NCBI RefSeq assembly: GCF_000183135.1
Contig: NC_014734.1
Location: 2,914,001 to 2,978,000 of the forward strand
Source: Paludibacter propionicigenes WB4
Lineage (GTDB): Bacteria; Bacteroidota; Bacteroidia; Bacteroidales; Paludibacteraceae
Length of the DNA stretch: 64,000 bases
Direction of reading: 5' to 3'
This document shows, piece by piece, positions 1-8,470 of the stretch (position 1 is its first letter; every line of letters starts with the position of its first letter). The notes beneath the pieces are model-generated. The model ran no database searches. It worked only from the letters and a program-made list of their open reading frames with translations, and had not been told where the DNA came from. Made by a program: the position numbers and the translations under genes.

Positions 1-75
1 AAATGCAAGGGTAAGAACCCAATTTCACAGAAAAGGTATGGATGAATCAGGTGGAATTTTCTATAAAATAAGTGA

Positions 76-1182
76 TTACTGTGACATTTCTACCTTCTTG
101 GTAGCTTCCATATTCTTGTTACGGTAATCAACTCTTTCTACCACATTTTGGGCAAGAGCTCTAAATGATAAAGATAATATTGAGTTTTCATCAACCGAAA
201 TAGGTCGTCCGGAATCACCTCCTTCACGTATGCTTTGCACCAATGGAATTTGTCCGAGAAGCGGAACATTCAATTCTTCGGCAAGTCTTTTTCCTCCTTC
301 TTTACCAAAAATATAGTATTTATTCTCAGGTAATTCAGCAGGCGTAAACCAAGCCATATTTTCTACAATTCCAAGAACTGGTACATTTACCTTTTCGCCG
401 GTAAACATGTTGACACCTTTTCGGGCATCAGCCAGCGCTACTTCTTGTGGAGTGGTTACAACTATCGCACCCGAAATTCCCATGGTTTGTACCAATGTCA
501 GGTGAATATCGCCTGTGCCCGGAGGTAGATCCATTACGAAGAAATCCAGTTCGCCCCAGTCTGCATCAGTGATAAGTTGTTTAAGCGCATTACTCGAAAC
601 TGCACCACGCCAAACTAACGCCTGAGCCGGATCCACAAAAAAGCCTATGGACAGAATTTTCACTCCGTATTTTTCTATGGGTGTAATTATATGTCGACCT
701 TCTGTTTCAACTACCTCAGGATGCGCCGATTCTACTCCAAACATCTTGGGAATCGATGGTCCGTGTATGTCTGCGTCAAGCAATCCAACTTTATAGCCCA
801 AAGCTGCCAGAGAGATAGCAAGATTACATGAAATGGTCGATTTTCCAACACCTCCTTTTCCGGATGAAACTGCAATAATGTTCTTTACATTGGGCAGAAT
901 TGAAGTCGGCTTTGGTTTTGGAACTTCTTTTGTGATAATTTCTATATTGCCTTTTATGTCAATGTCTTCGCTAATGTACGTGAGAATCGCCTGTTCAGCA
1001 GCCTTCACGACCGATTTAGCAAATGGGTCATTCGGCTTCTCGAAAAAGATTGAAAATGTTACTTTGTTTCCTTGTATCTGGATGTTGTCCTGAACCATGC
1101 CTGAAGAAACAATATCTTTTCCGGTTCCGGGATAACGGACGTGTACTAAAGCATCAAATATTAACTGAGGGTGTAATGTCAT
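76..1182 (-). CDS. mrp: Mrp/NBP35-family iron-sulfur cluster carrier ATPase
   Basis: This 368-residue protein is a P-loop ATPase of the Mrp/ApbC family, which is thought to carry and deliver iron-sulfur clusters to apoproteins in the cytoplasm. The first 85 or so residues form a DUF59 (MIP18-like) domain. A linker follows, then the deviant Walker A motif SGKGGVGKST near residue 108 and the DADIHGPSIPKM and DLPPGTGD segments typical of the family. The CxxC pair that binds the bridging cluster in many homologues is absent: the segment after ENMAWF reads TPAELPENKYYIFG. It is the last gene of a minus-strand group that starts with holB, about 100 bp after trmB. The family assignment is secure; the cluster-carrier role is inferred from relatives and is weakened by the missing cysteines. 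Confidence 0.93.
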   Translation of the reverse strand: MTLHPQLIFDALVHVRYPGTGKDIVSSGMVQDNIQIQGNKVTFSIFFEKPNDPFAKSVVKAAEQAILTYISEDIDIKGNIEIITKEVPKPKPTSILPNVKNIIAVSSGKGGVGKSTISCNLAISLAALGYKVGLLDADIHGPSIPKMFGVESAHPEVVETEGRHIITPIEKYGVKILSIGFFVDPAQALVWRGAVSSNALKQLITDADWGELDFFVMDLPPGTGDIHLTLVQTMGISGAIVVTTPQEVALADARKGVNMFTGEKVNVPVLGIVENMAWFTPAELPENKYYIFGKEGGKRLAEELNVPLLGQIPLVQSIREGGDSGRPISVDENSILSLSFRALAQNVVERVDYRNKNMEATKKVEMSQ

Positions 1183-1284
1183 AATTATTTACGTGTTTTT
1201 ATTACCGCACAATAAATTATACTGTGGGTCTGTCCTGTAACAAGTTTTCTCTTTGAAATGTTTTGCGTTTTATCAAATTCCAAG

Positions 1285-2040
1285 TTATACGTCCAGGTTG
1301 TGTCTTTTACTTCTGCCAAAACTGCGATAAGCATCGTGCTCAATTTCAACATCAGGCTCTATTAACGTCTCTTTCTTTTCGAGTAAAAACTGGATGTACT
1401 TGATGGTCAATCCACGTTCAAGCCATTGTTGCTCGTAGTAGGTTTTTATTCCTAAAATGGGGTCTTGTAAGTCGGATGAGTATAAATCATTATTAGAGAA
1501 AACCACCTTGAAATTATTAGCTTTCACCATCTCACAAGTGTAGGTGAACATAAAATTGCTATCGGTTTTCAAATGAATAATTCCGTCAGGCTTTACAAAT
1601 TGCTGGTATGATTTGATAAAATTAGTGGCTGTGAGGCGTTTTGTGACTTTTTTCATCTGTGGATCAGGGAATGTAAGCCAGATTTCACTGACTTCATTCT
1701 CTGCAAAAAAATGATGAATCATCTCAATATTGGTTCGTAAAAAGGCAACATTCGTCATCCCTTTTTCGTGTGATTCTTTAGCTCCGGTCCACAGTCGAGC
1801 TCCCTTAATATCAACACCTACAAAGTTTTTTTCGGGATACAGTTTTCCCAGACCTACTGTATATTCTCCTTTTCCACAACCTAATTCTAAAACAATGGGA
1901 TGATTGTTTTTGAAAAACATCTCATTCCATTTTCCTTTCATGTCGAATTCAATTCCTTCGCGTATAGCATGTGATGAAACCTGAAATACGTGCGGAAATT
2001 CTTCCATATCGGCAAATTTCGCCAATTTATTCTTACCCAC
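1285..2040 (-). CDS. trmB: tRNA (guanine-N7)-methyltransferase TrmB
   Basis: This 251-residue enzyme is predicted to methylate N7 of guanosine 46 in the variable loop of tRNAs, using S-adenosylmethionine. The SAM-binding motif [13 protein letters not shown] is visible near residue 52, followed by [12 protein letters not shown]. The TrmB signature [16 protein letters not shown] lies near residue 121. The family's C-terminal TxYE-like region is present as [12 protein letters not shown], which supports a full-length protein. It lies 52 bp after gldH in the same minus-strand group and probably shares its transcript. Length and motifs match the family, and nothing is odd. Confidence 0.95.
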   Translation of the reverse strand: MGKNKLAKFADMEEFPHVFQVSSHAIREGIEFDMKGKWNEMFFKNNHPIVLELGCGKGEYTVGLGKLYPEKNFVGVDIKGARLWTGAKESHEKGMTNVAFLRTNIEMIHHFFAENEVSEIWLTFPDPQMKKVTKRLTATNFIKSYQQFVKPDGIIHLKTDSNFMFTYTCEMVKANNFKVVFSNNDLYSSDLQDPILGIKTYYEQQWLERGLTIKYIQFLLEKKETLIEPDVEIEHDAYRSFGRSKRHNLDV

Positions 2041-2092
2041 TTTTTACTTAGCTGAATTTTTAGCGTACAACAGGTATTAGTTGCACACTGTT

Positions 2093-2560
2093 TTATTTTA
2101 CAATTTTCTCTATTCGCATACCAATATCGTTTATGCCTGTCAATGTGGTATCACGCATTCCGTGCACAATTTTATATCGGTAGATTCCTGATTTAGTAAA
2201 TCGGACATTTTCTTGGTATAATATCGGCATTTCCATTACAGAACCGATACCCGAACCAAGCCATTTTCCTCTTTGGTCCGCCAAATAGCATTCTATTGAA
2301 TCTTTCATCTCTACTTTGTCCGGACTGGTTTTGTCTAAAAACAACCATAGGTTTTGATACGGATATTCTCCTCTGTTTCTGACGTTCACATAGACATTGT
2401 ATGTAGATGTGGTGTCAGTAATCTGAATGTCGAAGGTGTATAAACTGTCTTTGTTCCAGCCTTTGGCATTGACTGCTTTGTACTGAAAAAAAACATCGTT
2501 GTTTTTACAAGCTGCAAAAGTAAGCGACACGAAAATCGCTAATAAAAACCTATTTTTCAT
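2093..2560 (-). CDS. gldH: GldH-like gliding-motility lipoprotein
   Basis: This is a small lipoprotein of about 155 residues. The chosen start gives MKNRFLLAIFVSLTFAAC, a signal peptide ending in a lipobox (FAAC). An ATG seven codons upstream would add residues before the signal peptide, so it is rejected. The body matches the GldH family by overall pattern: VFFQYKAVNAKGWNKDS near the N-terminus, then a beta-rich domain ending in GINDIGMRI. In gliding Flavobacteria GldH is needed for motility. Many non-gliding Bacteroidales keep the gene, so its role here is unknown. It overlaps the preceding PSP1 gene by 11 bp, which suggests translational coupling. Confidence 0.85.
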   Translation of the reverse strand: MKNRFLLAIFVSLTFAACKNNDVFFQYKAVNAKGWNKDSLYTFDIQITDTTSTYNVYVNVRNRGEYPYQNLWLFLDKTSPDKVEMKDSIECYLADQRGKWLGSGIGSVMEMPILYQENVRFTKSGIYRYKIVHGMRDTTLTGINDIGMRIEKIVK

Positions 2561-3794
2561 TGTTGCCGGTATTATTCCCATTTTTCTTTATTGGTTTCTG
2601 AAATCTCGGAGTGTTTTCTTTGTTTTCTGCTGATCCGTTTTTTGCTCCTTGAGGACGATTGTTTGGTCGTTTATTTTTATGATTTGGCCGTTTCTTTTGA
2701 GTGTCAAATCTTGTTAGACTATCCTGACCAACAACGTTTTCGTAGTCAACAGGAACCGGTTTAGTATCTTTTTCTACTTGCTCACCAAGTGTTTCCGGTT
2801 TGGTGCCTCTCTTATTCATGGCTATGATTTCTTTAGCCCGTTTAGCAGATATTGTAACTACATTGGCTCCGAAATTGGCTGAGGTAGAATAAGAAATCAG
2901 CCCTTTAAACACGTCTGTTTTAAAGTGATAATAGGTGCTGTCCAGCGTTTCAAGTTGAATTTCTTTAGAAGGAAAATCTTTGATGGCATCCATGTAGGAA
3001 TCCAGTTCGAAATTCATGCAGCACTTTAATTTTGCGCATTGACCGGCGAGCTTTTGAGGATTAAGCGAGATGTCCTGATAGCGGGCAGCACTGGTCGATA
3101 CGGAATTGAAATTTGTCATCCAGCCGGAGCAGCAAAGCTCGCGTCCGCAAGGCCCTATTCCTCCAATTCTTCCTGCTTCCTGACGAGCCCCGATCTGTTT
3201 CATCTCTATGCGTACTCTGAATGTCTCTGCAAATACTTTAATTAATTGACGGAAGTCAACCCGCTCATCGGCTATGTAGTAGAAAATAGCTTTGTTGCCA
3301 TCGCCTTGAAATTCAACATCGCCAATTTTCATATTCAGCTTGAGGCTTTCGGCTATCTGACGGGCTTTTATCATAGTAGCCTGCTCTTTTCCTTTTGCTT
3401 CCTGATATTTTTCAAGGTCAGTTTCTTTCGCTTTTCGGTAAACACGTCTGATTTCGATCTTTTCAGGATTAACGTTGTACTTCTTCATTTGTAGAAGCAC
3501 TAATCTGCCTACCAGAGTAACTTCGCCTATATCGTGACCGGGTGAAGATTCAACCGCTACTACATCTCCTTTTTCAAGAGGTATTTTGGTGCTGTTTAAG
3601 AAATATCCTTTGCGGGTATTTTTAAATTGTACTTCTATAAAGTCAGTGTCTTTCTGCGTTTCAGGTAAATCGCACATCCAGTCGAATGTGCTGAGTTTTT
3701 GGGTAGAGTTGCGATGGCAACCCTTTTTATTCATTTGGCAACCGCCAGTATTTAGTTTGTAGTCCATTGTATATGAATTAGAATCCTCCGACAT
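2550..3794 (-). CDS. PSP1-domain protein, RicT (YaaT)-like
   Basis: This 414-residue cytoplasmic protein has the conserved PSP1 domain in its middle (about residues 100-290). A cysteine-rich signature, GPCGRELCCSGWMTNF, is followed by KLAGQCAKLKCCMNFE. In Bacillus the relative RicT (YaaT) works with two partners in a complex that affects RNA processing and sporulation and may hold an iron-sulfur cluster. No partner genes are adjacent here. The N-terminus has extra Cys and His residues. The C-terminal 80 residues are Lys/Asn/Pro-rich and look disordered. It sits 33 bp after holB and overlaps gldH, an arrangement common in Bacteroidales. The domain call is firm; the function in this phylum is not known. 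Confidence 0.88.
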   Translation of the reverse strand: MSEDSNSYTMDYKLNTGGCQMNKKGCHRNSTQKLSTFDWMCDLPETQKDTDFIEVQFKNTRKGYFLNSTKIPLEKGDVVAVESSPGHDIGEVTLVGRLVLLQMKKYNVNPEKIEIRRVYRKAKETDLEKYQEAKGKEQATMIKARQIAESLKLNMKIGDVEFQGDGNKAIFYYIADERVDFRQLIKVFAETFRVRIEMKQIGARQEAGRIGGIGPCGRELCCSGWMTNFNSVSTSAARYQDISLNPQKLAGQCAKLKCCMNFELDSYMDAIKDFPSKEIQLETLDSTYYHFKTDVFKGLISYSTSANFGANVVTISAKRAKEIIAMNKRGTKPETLGEQVEKDTKPVPVDYENVVGQDSLTRFDTQKKRPNHKNKRPNNRPQGAKNGSAENKENTPRFQKPIKKNGNNTGNNEK

Positions 3795-3827
3795 TGTCGA
3801 AGTCGAAAGTTTCGATTTTATTGAAAT

Positions 3828-4985
3828 TTATTTTTTAAGCAGCATAATGACTTTCAGTGTCAAATCAAAGAAAATCATTTTTGCGTTTACGTTTTGTTCT
3901 ATTTGTCTTTCTGCCAATGCAAATTCGTTCATTAATTCTTCCACATTTCTCTCGTTGATAAACGGCGAAAAGCGTTGAGAAAAATCAGCTTCGCCGGAAG
4001 TCAGGTAATTTAAATCCGGTTGCTGCATGTTTCGGATAAAGTTCTCGCGAATCATGCGTTGCGCGTAACTGAGAAAATTCTTTTGACGCTCGCGTCCAAT
4101 GGATGCAGCGGCCATATCATCTGACCATTTGCGCAGTGTCTTGAGCGACGCATGATCTTTTTTGTTGCCAACCTGCCATGCAAGTCGCATTATCATAACG
4201 AAGCGATCAAAGTTTACTTTGTTTTCATCGCCTTCACTCAATACGGCTAATGCGTTCAGGTAGCTTCCGTTAGCAATGTGAGCAGCATATTCTGCTTCTG
4301 CCTGCTCTATTTCCAGTTCTTCATTTCGCAGAAGTGCCTGAATGATTTCATTCTCACTTAACCTCGGAACGTGTATGTGTTGAGTTCGCGAAAGTATGGT
4401 AGTGATAATTTCATCAGGTGTATTCGTAACCATCAGAAAAACAGTTTTTTCAGGTGGCTCTTCCAGTATCTTCAACAGTTTGTTGGCACAGGTGGTATGC
4501 ATCTTTTCAGGAAGCCAGATAATCATGATCTTGTACTCCGACTCGTAAGTCTTGAGACTTAGCTTTCGTATAATCTCTTCACTTTCATTAGAGTAGATTA
4601 ATCCTTGTTTGGCGTCTCCCGAAATTTTCGAATACCAGTCATTCAGTCCGAAATAAGAATTTTCGAGTATCATCTCTCTGAACTCAGCTATAAAATCATC
4701 ACAAACAACCGTGTTTTTACCTGTAGGTTTTATTACCGGGTAAACGAAGTGTAAATCGGGATGCGCTAATTTTTTGTATTTCACACATGCCGGACAAACA
4801 CCACACGAGTCAGTTGCCGAACGATTCTCACAACAGATGTATTGCGCGTAGGCTACTGCCAATGCCAGTTTCCCTATTCCCTCCGGTCCACGCAAGAGCT
4901 GAGCATGAGGTATCCTCTGTTCAGTTACCGTGCGTATTAAACGTTTTTTAATGTCTTGTTGACCAATTATTTGAGAGAAAAGCAT
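3828..4985 (-). CDS. holB: DNA polymerase III delta-prime (clamp loader) subunit
   Basis: This 385-residue AAA+ protein belongs to the clamp-loader complex that places the sliding clamp on DNA. It begins FSQIIGQQDIKKRL, as in delta-prime and gamma/tau subunits. The Walker A position reads GPEGIGKLALA, which lacks the usual Thr/Ser after the Lys and suggests a non-hydrolysing delta-prime subunit. Cysteines at CCENRSATDSCGVCPAC form a zinc-module-like insert. The sensor/arginine-finger region reads TTILSRTQHIHVPRL. It is the promoter-proximal gene of the minus-strand group. Length is slightly above the Escherichia coli subunit, and the identity is well supported. Confidence 0.9.
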   Translation of the reverse strand: MLFSQIIGQQDIKKRLIRTVTEQRIPHAQLLRGPEGIGKLALAVAYAQYICCENRSATDSCGVCPACVKYKKLAHPDLHFVYPVIKPTGKNTVVCDDFIAEFREMILENSYFGLNDWYSKISGDAKQGLIYSNESEEIIRKLSLKTYESEYKIMIIWLPEKMHTTCANKLLKILEEPPEKTVFLMVTNTPDEIITTILSRTQHIHVPRLSENEIIQALLRNEELEIEQAEAEYAAHIANGSYLNALAVLSEGDENKVNFDRFVMIMRLAWQVGNKKDHASLKTLRKWSDDMAAASIGRERQKNFLSYAQRMIRENFIRNMQQPDLNYLTSGEADFSQRFSPFINERNVEELMNEFALAERQIEQNVNAKMIFFDLTLKVIMLLKK

Positions 4986-5025
4986 GAATTTAATTTACAG
5001 TTTTATTCCAAGTTCGGATAAAATG

Positions 5026-5033
5026 CAAATATA
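5026..5033 (-). promoter_or_regulatory. Promoter -7 element for the holB group
   Basis: On the minus strand this reads TATATTTG, a perfect match to the Bacteroidetes -7 consensus TAnnTTTG, about 40 bp before the holB start. No convincing -33 TTTG lies at the usual distance. Confidence 0.55.
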
Positions 5034-5207
5034 CAAAAAAAGAAAGGATTATGAAAAATGGCCTCCTGTAAGTGTATTTGTATTTAGAAATGAGGTAGAA
5101 TTTGTATTTAGTTTTGTTTCTATTGAGAATAATTTGCCTGCAAAATTCTTTCAAATTTTTTCGTGATGCGTGCAACGTTTTGTTTTTATCCACCATCTAC
5201 CCTATAA

Positions 5208-5230
5208 AACCGATAGACTAGTAATCGGTT
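5208..5230. promoter_or_regulatory. 7-bp inverted repeat upstream of the NigD-like gene
   Basis: AACCGAT and ATCGGTT are perfect arms separated by 9 nt, 45 bp before the lipoprotein start. There is no T-tract, so it looks more like an operator or 5'-UTR hairpin than a terminator. The function is unknown. Confidence 0.35.
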
Positions 5231-5274
5231 AAGTGTAAGCATTTATTTAATTTATTATTGAAAATTATAAGGTT

Positions 5275-6015
5275 ATGAGAAAGCTATTTATTGGTATTTC
5301 ATTGTTGTTTCTTGTTATGTCGTGTAACGATGATTCAAATTCGTATGAAAACAATCACATTGGTATTGCCACAGTTGAAAACCCTACGCAGAGTACAGCG
5401 TTCGATTTTCGCTTGGATGACAGGACTTTCATGCATACAAATACTGCAGGACTATTAAACTATAAACCGAAGGATGGTCAGCGTATTATTGCAAATTACA
5501 GTTTTATTGAGAAGGTTTCGCCAACGAGTAATTCGGTTAATGTTGTAAAGCTAAATGATGTCTATGAAATCCTTACAAAAGGGATTTTTAAAATTAAACC
5601 GGCGCAACAGGACAGTATCGGCAATGATCAAATTGAAATTAGAAATATTTGGATTGGCAGTGATTATCTGAATGTTGAGTTTGTATATCCGGGTTATAAC
5701 AAAACTCATTATATTAGTTTGGTTTCCGATAGCACCAAAACATATACAGATAACAAGACGCATCTGGAATTTCGCCATAATGCAAACGGCGATTATCCGT
5801 CAAATTCCAAATGGGGTATGGCATCATTTAATTTAAGTTCGCTTAAACTGAATCATGCTGCTAACGATTCGGTTAAGTTGGTTATTCATACCCGTGAATA
5901 TTCATCAACGATTAGTAAAACGTATGAATTAACGTATAAATTCAGTGCGCAATCGGCATTAATGCATGATGCAAAGATTCCTTTTCCTTTGAAGTTAGAT
6001 TCTAAGATTCACTAA
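5275..6015 (+). CDS. NigD-like lipoprotein
   Basis: This 246-residue protein starts with a lipoprotein signal peptide (MRKLFIGISLLFLVMSC), so it should be anchored in the envelope. The body matches the NigD-like family of Bacteroidetes. A first beta-rich part contains GYKPKDGQR-like text (NYKPKDGQRIIANYSFI). A second part contains DSIGNDQIEIRNIWIGSDYL followed by LEFRHNANGDYPS. NigD was named from a bacteriocin-associated operon in Prevotella, but most members have no known function. It is monocistronic, with an inverted repeat before it and a terminator after it. Family membership is fairly sure; no function should be read into the name. Confidence 0.82.
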   Translation: MRKLFIGISLLFLVMSCNDDSNSYENNHIGIATVENPTQSTAFDFRLDDRTFMHTNTAGLLNYKPKDGQRIIANYSFIEKVSPTSNSVNVVKLNDVYEILTKGIFKIKPAQQDSIGNDQIEIRNIWIGSDYLNVEFVYPGYNKTHYISLVSDSTKTYTDNKTHLEFRHNANGDYPSNSKWGMASFNLSSLKLNHAANDSVKLVIHTREYSSTISKTYELTYKFSAQSALMHDAKIPFPLKLDSKIH

Positions 6016-6042
6016 CATGATTTTTGATGTAGTTTTGCAAAC

Positions 6043-6074
6043 AGCCCATTTGCCTCTTGGTAAGTGGGCTTTTT
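6043..6074 (+). terminator. Intrinsic terminator after the NigD-like gene
   Basis: AGCCCATTTGCC pairs with GGTAAGTGGGCT (two G-U pairs) around a TCTT loop, followed by a short T run. Confidence 0.85.
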
Positions 6075-6180
6075 GTATGCGATAGTTTAATTTATAAAGA
6101 TTATTTCCTTCAGAGCTTAACTTTTTGATACCTTTGTGTGTTTTTTCTGAATTGATAATCCAACTAATTTATAACGTTAT

Positions 6181-7632
6181 ATGAAAACCCTTGAGCCAAA
6201 AGCATTATGGAATTTTTTCCATGAAATAAACCAAATTCCTCGACCATCAAAAAAAGAAGAGCATGTAATTGCTTATCTAAAATCTTTTGGCGAAAACTAC
6301 AATTTGACGACAAAAGTAGATGCGGCCGGCAATGTGCTGATATCAAAGCCTGCAACAAAAGGTTTTGAAGACAGAACGGCTATTATTCTGCAGGCTCACA
6401 TGGATATGGTCTGCGAAAAAAACAGTGATATCGATTTTGATTTCGAGACTGATGCAATACAGGCTTATGTTGATGGTGATTGGGTAAAAGCTAAAGGAAC
6501 AACCCTTGGTGCTGATAATGGTATTGGTATGTCGATGATGTTGTCAGTTTTATCTGACGATAGCTTGTTGCATCCAGCCATAGAGTGTTTATTTACGGTA
6601 GATGAAGAAACTGGTCTGACAGGCGCATTTGCTCTGGAACCAAATTTTCTGACAGGAAAGATCCTGATAAACCTTGACTCGGAAGATGATGGTGAAATAT
6701 TTGTAGGATGCGCCGGAGGTATTGATACCACAGCAGTTCTTTCATACCAAGCCGATCCAACACCTGAGAATTATTTCGCTTTTTCTGTTTCAATCAAAGG
6801 ACTAAAAGGTGGTCATTCCGGCGATGACATTGATAAAGGCTTAGGAAATGCCAATAAAATATTGAATCGTTTTCTGTGGACTCTTAATGGGCAAATGGAT
6901 TTACGTCTTTCAAACTTTGATGGTGGAAATCTGCGTAATGCCATTGCAAGAGAAGCAACTGCTACTGCTTGTGTACCTTTTTCGGAAAAGGAGAGAGTGA
7001 GAATTCTTTTTAATCATTTCACAAACGATATTGAAAATGAAAAAGGGAGTGTAGAGCCTAAAATTCGATTGGAGTTAGAATCAGAAACACTTCCTGAAAA
7101 GCTTATCGACAAAAAAACATCCGACGCGTTGCTCGATGCGCTGTATGCTTGTCCGCATGGTGTTATTGCGATGAGTCCTGATATGCCGGGTTTGGTAGAA
7201 ACTTCAACCAATCTGGCTTCGGTAAAGATGCAGGATAACCAAACAATCCTTATTACCACCAGCCAGCGTAGCTCGGTTGAGTCCTCTAAATATGATATTG
7301 CAAATCAGGTTAAAGCTGTGTTTTCTCTTTCAGGTGCAACTGTCACACAAGGTGATGGCTATCCGGGTTGGAAACCAAATCTTAACTCCGGTATTTTAGA
7401 AACGGCAAAGAACAGCTATATTAAACTTTTCGGCCAGCAACCTAAAATTCGTGCCATTCATGCAGGGTTGGAGTGCGGTCTTTTCCTCGAAAAATATCCT
7501 TTTCTGGATATGATATCCATTGGACCTCAAATGTATGGGGTGCACTCGCCTGATGAACGGTTAAGTATCTCTTCTTCCCAAAAATGCTGGGAATGGCTGG
7601 TTGATATATTGGCTTTCGAACGTGGGCATTAA
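6181..7632 (+). CDS. pepD: Aminoacyl-histidine dipeptidase (PepD, M20 family)
   Basis: This 483-residue cytosolic metallopeptidase is predicted to cleave Xaa-His and other dipeptides. The M20 metal-binding positions are visible: QAHMDMVCEK near residue 80, LGADNGIGM near residue 115, DEETGLTGA near 147 with the catalytic Glu pair, and NLDSEDDG near 171. The late histidine lies in YGVHSPDERLS near the C-terminus. The insert KGLKGGHSGDDIDKG belongs to the lid or dimerisation domain. Length matches PepD. A TACCTTTG -7 element lies at 6129-6136, so the gene probably has its own promoter after the preceding terminator. Confidence 0.95.
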   Translation: MKTLEPKALWNFFHEINQIPRPSKKEEHVIAYLKSFGENYNLTTKVDAAGNVLISKPATKGFEDRTAIILQAHMDMVCEKNSDIDFDFETDAIQAYVDGDWVKAKGTTLGADNGIGMSMMLSVLSDDSLLHPAIECLFTVDEETGLTGAFALEPNFLTGKILINLDSEDDGEIFVGCAGGIDTTAVLSYQADPTPENYFAFSVSIKGLKGGHSGDDIDKGLGNANKILNRFLWTLNGQMDLRLSNFDGGNLRNAIAREATATACVPFSEKERVRILFNHFTNDIENEKGSVEPKIRLELESETLPEKLIDKKTSDALLDALYACPHGVIAMSPDMPGLVETSTNLASVKMQDNQTILITTSQRSSVESSKYDIANQVKAVFSLSGATVTQGDGYPGWKPNLNSGILETAKNSYIKLFGQQPKIRAIHAGLECGLFLEKYPFLDMISIGPQMYGVHSPDERLSISSSQKCWEWLVDILAFERGH

Positions 7633-7696
7633 TGGGCGGATATCTTAATTAATGTTATAATTTATTCTCGCTTTTAAATTGTCTCGGATTTTGTTG

Positions 7697-7724
7697 TACT
7701 TTTGCATACCAATCGTTCAGTATT
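7697..7724 (+). promoter_or_regulatory. tetR promoter with overlapping operator site 1
   Basis: TACTTTTG at 7697-7704 is a perfect -7 element. A 20-bp imperfect palindrome, CATACCAATCGTTCAGTATT, follows at once at 7705-7724 and covers the expected transcription start. It shares the pattern CATACnnnTCGTTnAGTAT with a second site at 8347-8366, on the other side of tetR. The layout fits autorepression. Confidence 0.7.
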
Positions 7725-7735
7725 TTTTTAATTTT

Positions 7736-8326
7736 ATGAATGACACAAGAGAATATATAATAGAAAAGGCATTTAGCTTGTTTTTAAAAGACAGCTACGT
7801 GGCGGTATCCATCAGCGATATAAGTAATGCTATCGGCCTCACAAAAGGAGCCTTGTATCATCACTTTAAAAATAAAGAGGAATTATTTAAAGCCGTCATC
7901 GACAAATATTTTGTTGTCAATGAAATAGTGCTAAATGAAGAGGTGGACACTTTTCTTGAATTTAGTGAGGCTTGTATTCGTAATGCCAAAGAGACACTAC
8001 ACAATATATTCTCGCATGGAGAAGAATTTGAAGTTATAAACTATATGTCGCTGATTGCAGATAGTTTTAGACACTATCCGGGCTTTGCAGATCAGAAAAT
8101 GCAATTTATCCAGAATGAAACAGATAAGATTAAACTTATTTTGGTCAAATCGATTGAAAGGGGCGAAATTCGCTCGGATATAGACACTACATTAATTGCT
8201 CAAAGCTATTTTTCAAATATGCTGGGACTTGCAGCGCCAATAATCAAAAATCAATCAATCGATGAAGCTATTCTAAATCTTAGAGCTCAACTTGACCAAA
8301 TGTATATGTTGCTAAAAAAAAGGTAA
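7736..8326 (+). CDS. TetR/AcrR-family repressor of the efflux operon
   Basis: This 196-residue regulator has an N-terminal helix-turn-helix, SDISNAIGLTKGALYHHFKNKEEL, at about residues 27-50. The rest is a helical ligand-binding domain with no recognisable specificity. An in-frame TTG 19 codons upstream is rejected, because it would place the -7 element and operator inside the coding region; the ATG at 7736 gives a normal TetR N-terminus. A predicted operator overlaps its own promoter, and a second one lies just downstream, before the efflux genes. It therefore probably represses both itself and the pump, and is released by a pump substrate. The family is certain; the target is inferred from the paired sites and gene order. 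Confidence 0.9.
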   Translation: MNDTREYIIEKAFSLFLKDSYVAVSISDISNAIGLTKGALYHHFKNKEELFKAVIDKYFVVNEIVLNEEVDTFLEFSEACIRNAKETLHNIFSHGEEFEVINYMSLIADSFRHYPGFADQKMQFIQNETDKIKLILVKSIERGEIRSDIDTTLIAQSYFSNMLGLAAPIIKNQSIDEAILNLRAQLDQMYMLLKKR

Positions 8327-8346
8327 CTTTTTTTTAGCTTTAGTTG

Positions 8347-8366
8347 CATACTGGTCGTTTAGTATG
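8347..8366 (+). promoter_or_regulatory. TetR operator site 2, before the efflux operon
   Basis: CATACTGGTCGTTTAGTATG is a palindrome with perfect 6-bp outer arms (CATACT/AGTATG). It matches operator site 1 at 15 of 20 positions and is preceded by the same TTGCATAC context. It lies 104 bp before the first efflux gene. Confidence 0.7.
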
Positions 8367-8470
8367 GTTGCAATTTTTTTTATACTAAATAAAAAAGCGA
8401 CAACAGGTTTAGTGAAAAAAGAAAAGATTAATAACGTCAGCAGTTCAAATCGAATTTATAAAGTTTTTTA

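Noticed and set aside
833-1093. Open frame on the plus strand opposite mrp
   Set aside because: It lies wholly within the well-supported mrp gene on the other strand and has no domain or promoter of its own.
4984-5196. Two small open frames on opposite strands in the holB-NigD spacer
   Set aside because: They cover the same AT-rich bases, which include the holB promoter, and neither resembles a protein.
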